Positions 5,535-6,430 of a stretch of DNA of 6,430 nucleotides are shown here, in pieces (within the stretch, counting starts at the first letter, position 1; every line of letters begins with the position of its first letter). The position numbers were made by a program, and so were the translations under genes. The DNA is from DATJLQ01 sp035509415. Lineage in GTDB: Bacteria; Pseudomonadota; Alphaproteobacteria; JACZXZ01. The stretch is taken from positions 1 to 6,430 of the forward strand of contig DATJLQ010000109.1 of NCBI GenBank assembly GCA_035509415.1, read 5' to 3'. Under the pieces are notes generated by a model. It was not told where the DNA came from and ran no database searches. It worked only from the letters and a program-made list of their open reading frames with translations.

Positions 5535-6430
5535 GCCGGGCGACAAGCGGACACGAAAATTTCGAGCGCGCGTCGCGCGAGATCGCCCTCGTGCTGTTGA
5601 GCGCAAGCGCCGTGCCCACGGCGCGTCGCGTCGCGGCGGCGATTCGGGGCGCGAGGCTTCACGGGCTCGCGCGTCGCGTCTCCGGCTGCGACGTCCCATT
5701 CGAGGATTTGGCAGCCCATCTCGGCGATCTCTTCGCGCGCGACATGCCCATTGTTGGCCTTTGCGCCGCGGGGATTCTGATTCGCGCGCTTGCCCCCAGG
5801 CTTGCGCAAAAGCGCGCGGAGCCGGCGGTGATCGCGCTCGCCGAGGACGGCAGCGCGGTCGTGCCGCTCCTTGGCGGCCATCGCGGCGCCAACGACCTCG
5901 CGCGTCGCATCGGTGCAGCCCTCGGCGTGGGTCCTGCGATCACGACCGCGGGCGATTTGCGCTTCGGCCTCGCCCTCGACGAGCCGCCTACGGGTTGGCG
6001 CTTGGCCAATCCCGAGCACGTGAAGGACTTCGCGAGCGCGTTGCTCTCGGGGGCGCGCGTGCGGCTCGAAGGCTCGGCACCCTGGATCGAGGCGAGCGCC
6101 TTGCCGCTCGATCCCGCGGGCGCGTTGGCGATATCGGCGACCCCATACGCCGAGCGCGGGTCGCCGACGCGGCTCGTCTACCATCCGGCGGTGCTCGCCG
6201 TCGGTATCGGGTGCGAGCGCAACGCACCGGCGGACGAGGTCGCGGCCCTGATCGAGCGATGCCTCGCCGATGCGGGCCTCGCGCGCGCGGCGGTCGCGTG
6301 CCTCGTCTCGCTCGATCTCAAGATGGACGAGCCCGCGCTTCACGCGGCGGCCGCATCGCTCGACGTGCCCGCGCGCTTCTTCGACGCTGGCCGGCTCGAG
6401 GCCGAGACGCCGCGGCTCGCGAACCCGTCC
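5531..6430 (+). CDS. cbiG: CbiG-type cobalamin biosynthesis protein, 5' part; possibly the front of a CbiG-CobJ fusion
   Basis: The first 300 residues are readable from ATG 5531 and remain open at the window edge. CbiG opens the delta-lactone of cobalt-precorrin-5A and releases the C20 carbon as acetaldehyde during ring contraction. Residues about 17-140 match the CbiG N-terminal domain: IALVLLSASAVPTARRVAAA, VGLCAAGILIRALAPRL (75-91), EPAVIALAEDGSAVVPLLGGHRGANDLARRIG split over 97-128. A middle region (about 140-215) follows, then a CbiG C-terminal/CobE domain from about 220: VLAVGIGCERNAPADEV (221-237), SLDLKMDEPALHAAAASL (260-277), FFDAGRLEAE and TPRLANPS. The domain is unfinished: family members continue with a 'SE-VF-EVGC-GVAE' type ending. 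In many alphaproteobacteria this unit is fused to the C17-methyltransferase CobJ, so databases may call the whole gene cobJ; the window cannot show that. The start overlaps the cobI stop (ATGA), with GGTGGAG just upstream. Confidence 0.88.
   Translation, partial: MSRATSGHENFERASREIALVLLSASAVPTARRVAAAIRGARLHGLARRVSGCDVPFEDLAAHLGDLFARDMPIVGLCAAGILIRALAPRLAQKRAEPAVIALAEDGSAVVPLLGGHRGANDLARRIGAALGVGPAITTAGDLRFGLALDEPPTGWRLANPEHVKDFASALLSGARVRLEGSAPWIEASALPLDPAGALAISATPYAERGSPTRLVYHPAVLAVGIGCERNAPADEVAALIERCLADAGLARAAVACLVSLDLKMDEPALHAAAASLDVPARFFDAGRLEAETPRLANPS

Noticed and set aside
3178..5699. Long antisense open frames (530 and 540 residues) over cobL and cobI, and a 383-residue one over cbiX
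   Set aside because: In DNA this GC-rich, stop codons are rare in the complement of well-biased genes. The products are low-complexity and lack domains, while the + strand genes explain every base.
1..6430. Cobalamin riboswitch, promoter or terminator
   Set aside because: The window begins inside cobO and every junction overlaps or has a 2-base gap. No untranslated stretch exists to hold such elements.

Overview
The window is a dense cobalamin (vitamin B12) biosynthesis operon, all on the + strand. It comes from a very GC-rich bacterium with strong third-position G/C. Protein style and gene content (CobO, CobQ, CobH, fused CobL, CobI, with a long CbiX) fit an alphaproteobacterium, perhaps of the Rhodospirillales type. 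That taxonomic placement is an inference and was not tested.

Layout, left to right: the 3' end of cobO (corrinoid adenosyltransferase, 1-256), cobQ (cobyric acid synthase, 256-1806), cbiX (long sirohydrochlorin cobaltochelatase with an MxCxxC motif and a His-rich tail, 1803-2900), cobH (precorrin-8X methylmutase, 2903-3577), cobL (fused CbiE/CbiT-type methyltransferase-decarboxylase, 3574-4791), cobI (precorrin-2 C20-methyltransferase, 4788-5534), and the 5' part of a CbiG-type gene running off the right edge (5531-6430). The last may be the front of a CbiG-CobJ fusion. Genes overlap by 1 or 4 bases (TGATG or ATGA) or are separated by 2 bases, so there is no intergenic DNA. No promoter, riboswitch, terminator or RNA gene is visible. 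Control elements must lie outside the window.

Together the genes cover cobalt insertion (CbiX), ring methylation (CobI at C20; CobL at C5 and C15 with decarboxylation), ring-contraction chemistry (CbiG), methyl migration (CobH), cobalt adenosylation (CobO) and side-chain amidation (CobQ). The mixture is notable. CbiX and CbiG belong to the early-cobalt (anaerobic) route, while fused CobL and the other Cob-type proteins are usually named for the late-cobalt (aerobic) route. No cobG, cobK, cobM, or cobN/S/T is seen here.

No new biological system is evident. The most interesting details are the metal-binding tail of CbiX and two small in-frame tandem duplications placed exactly at gene junctions: a 4 x 15 bp repeat ending on the cobL start codon, and a 2 x 18 bp repeat that gives cobI three in-frame ATGs.
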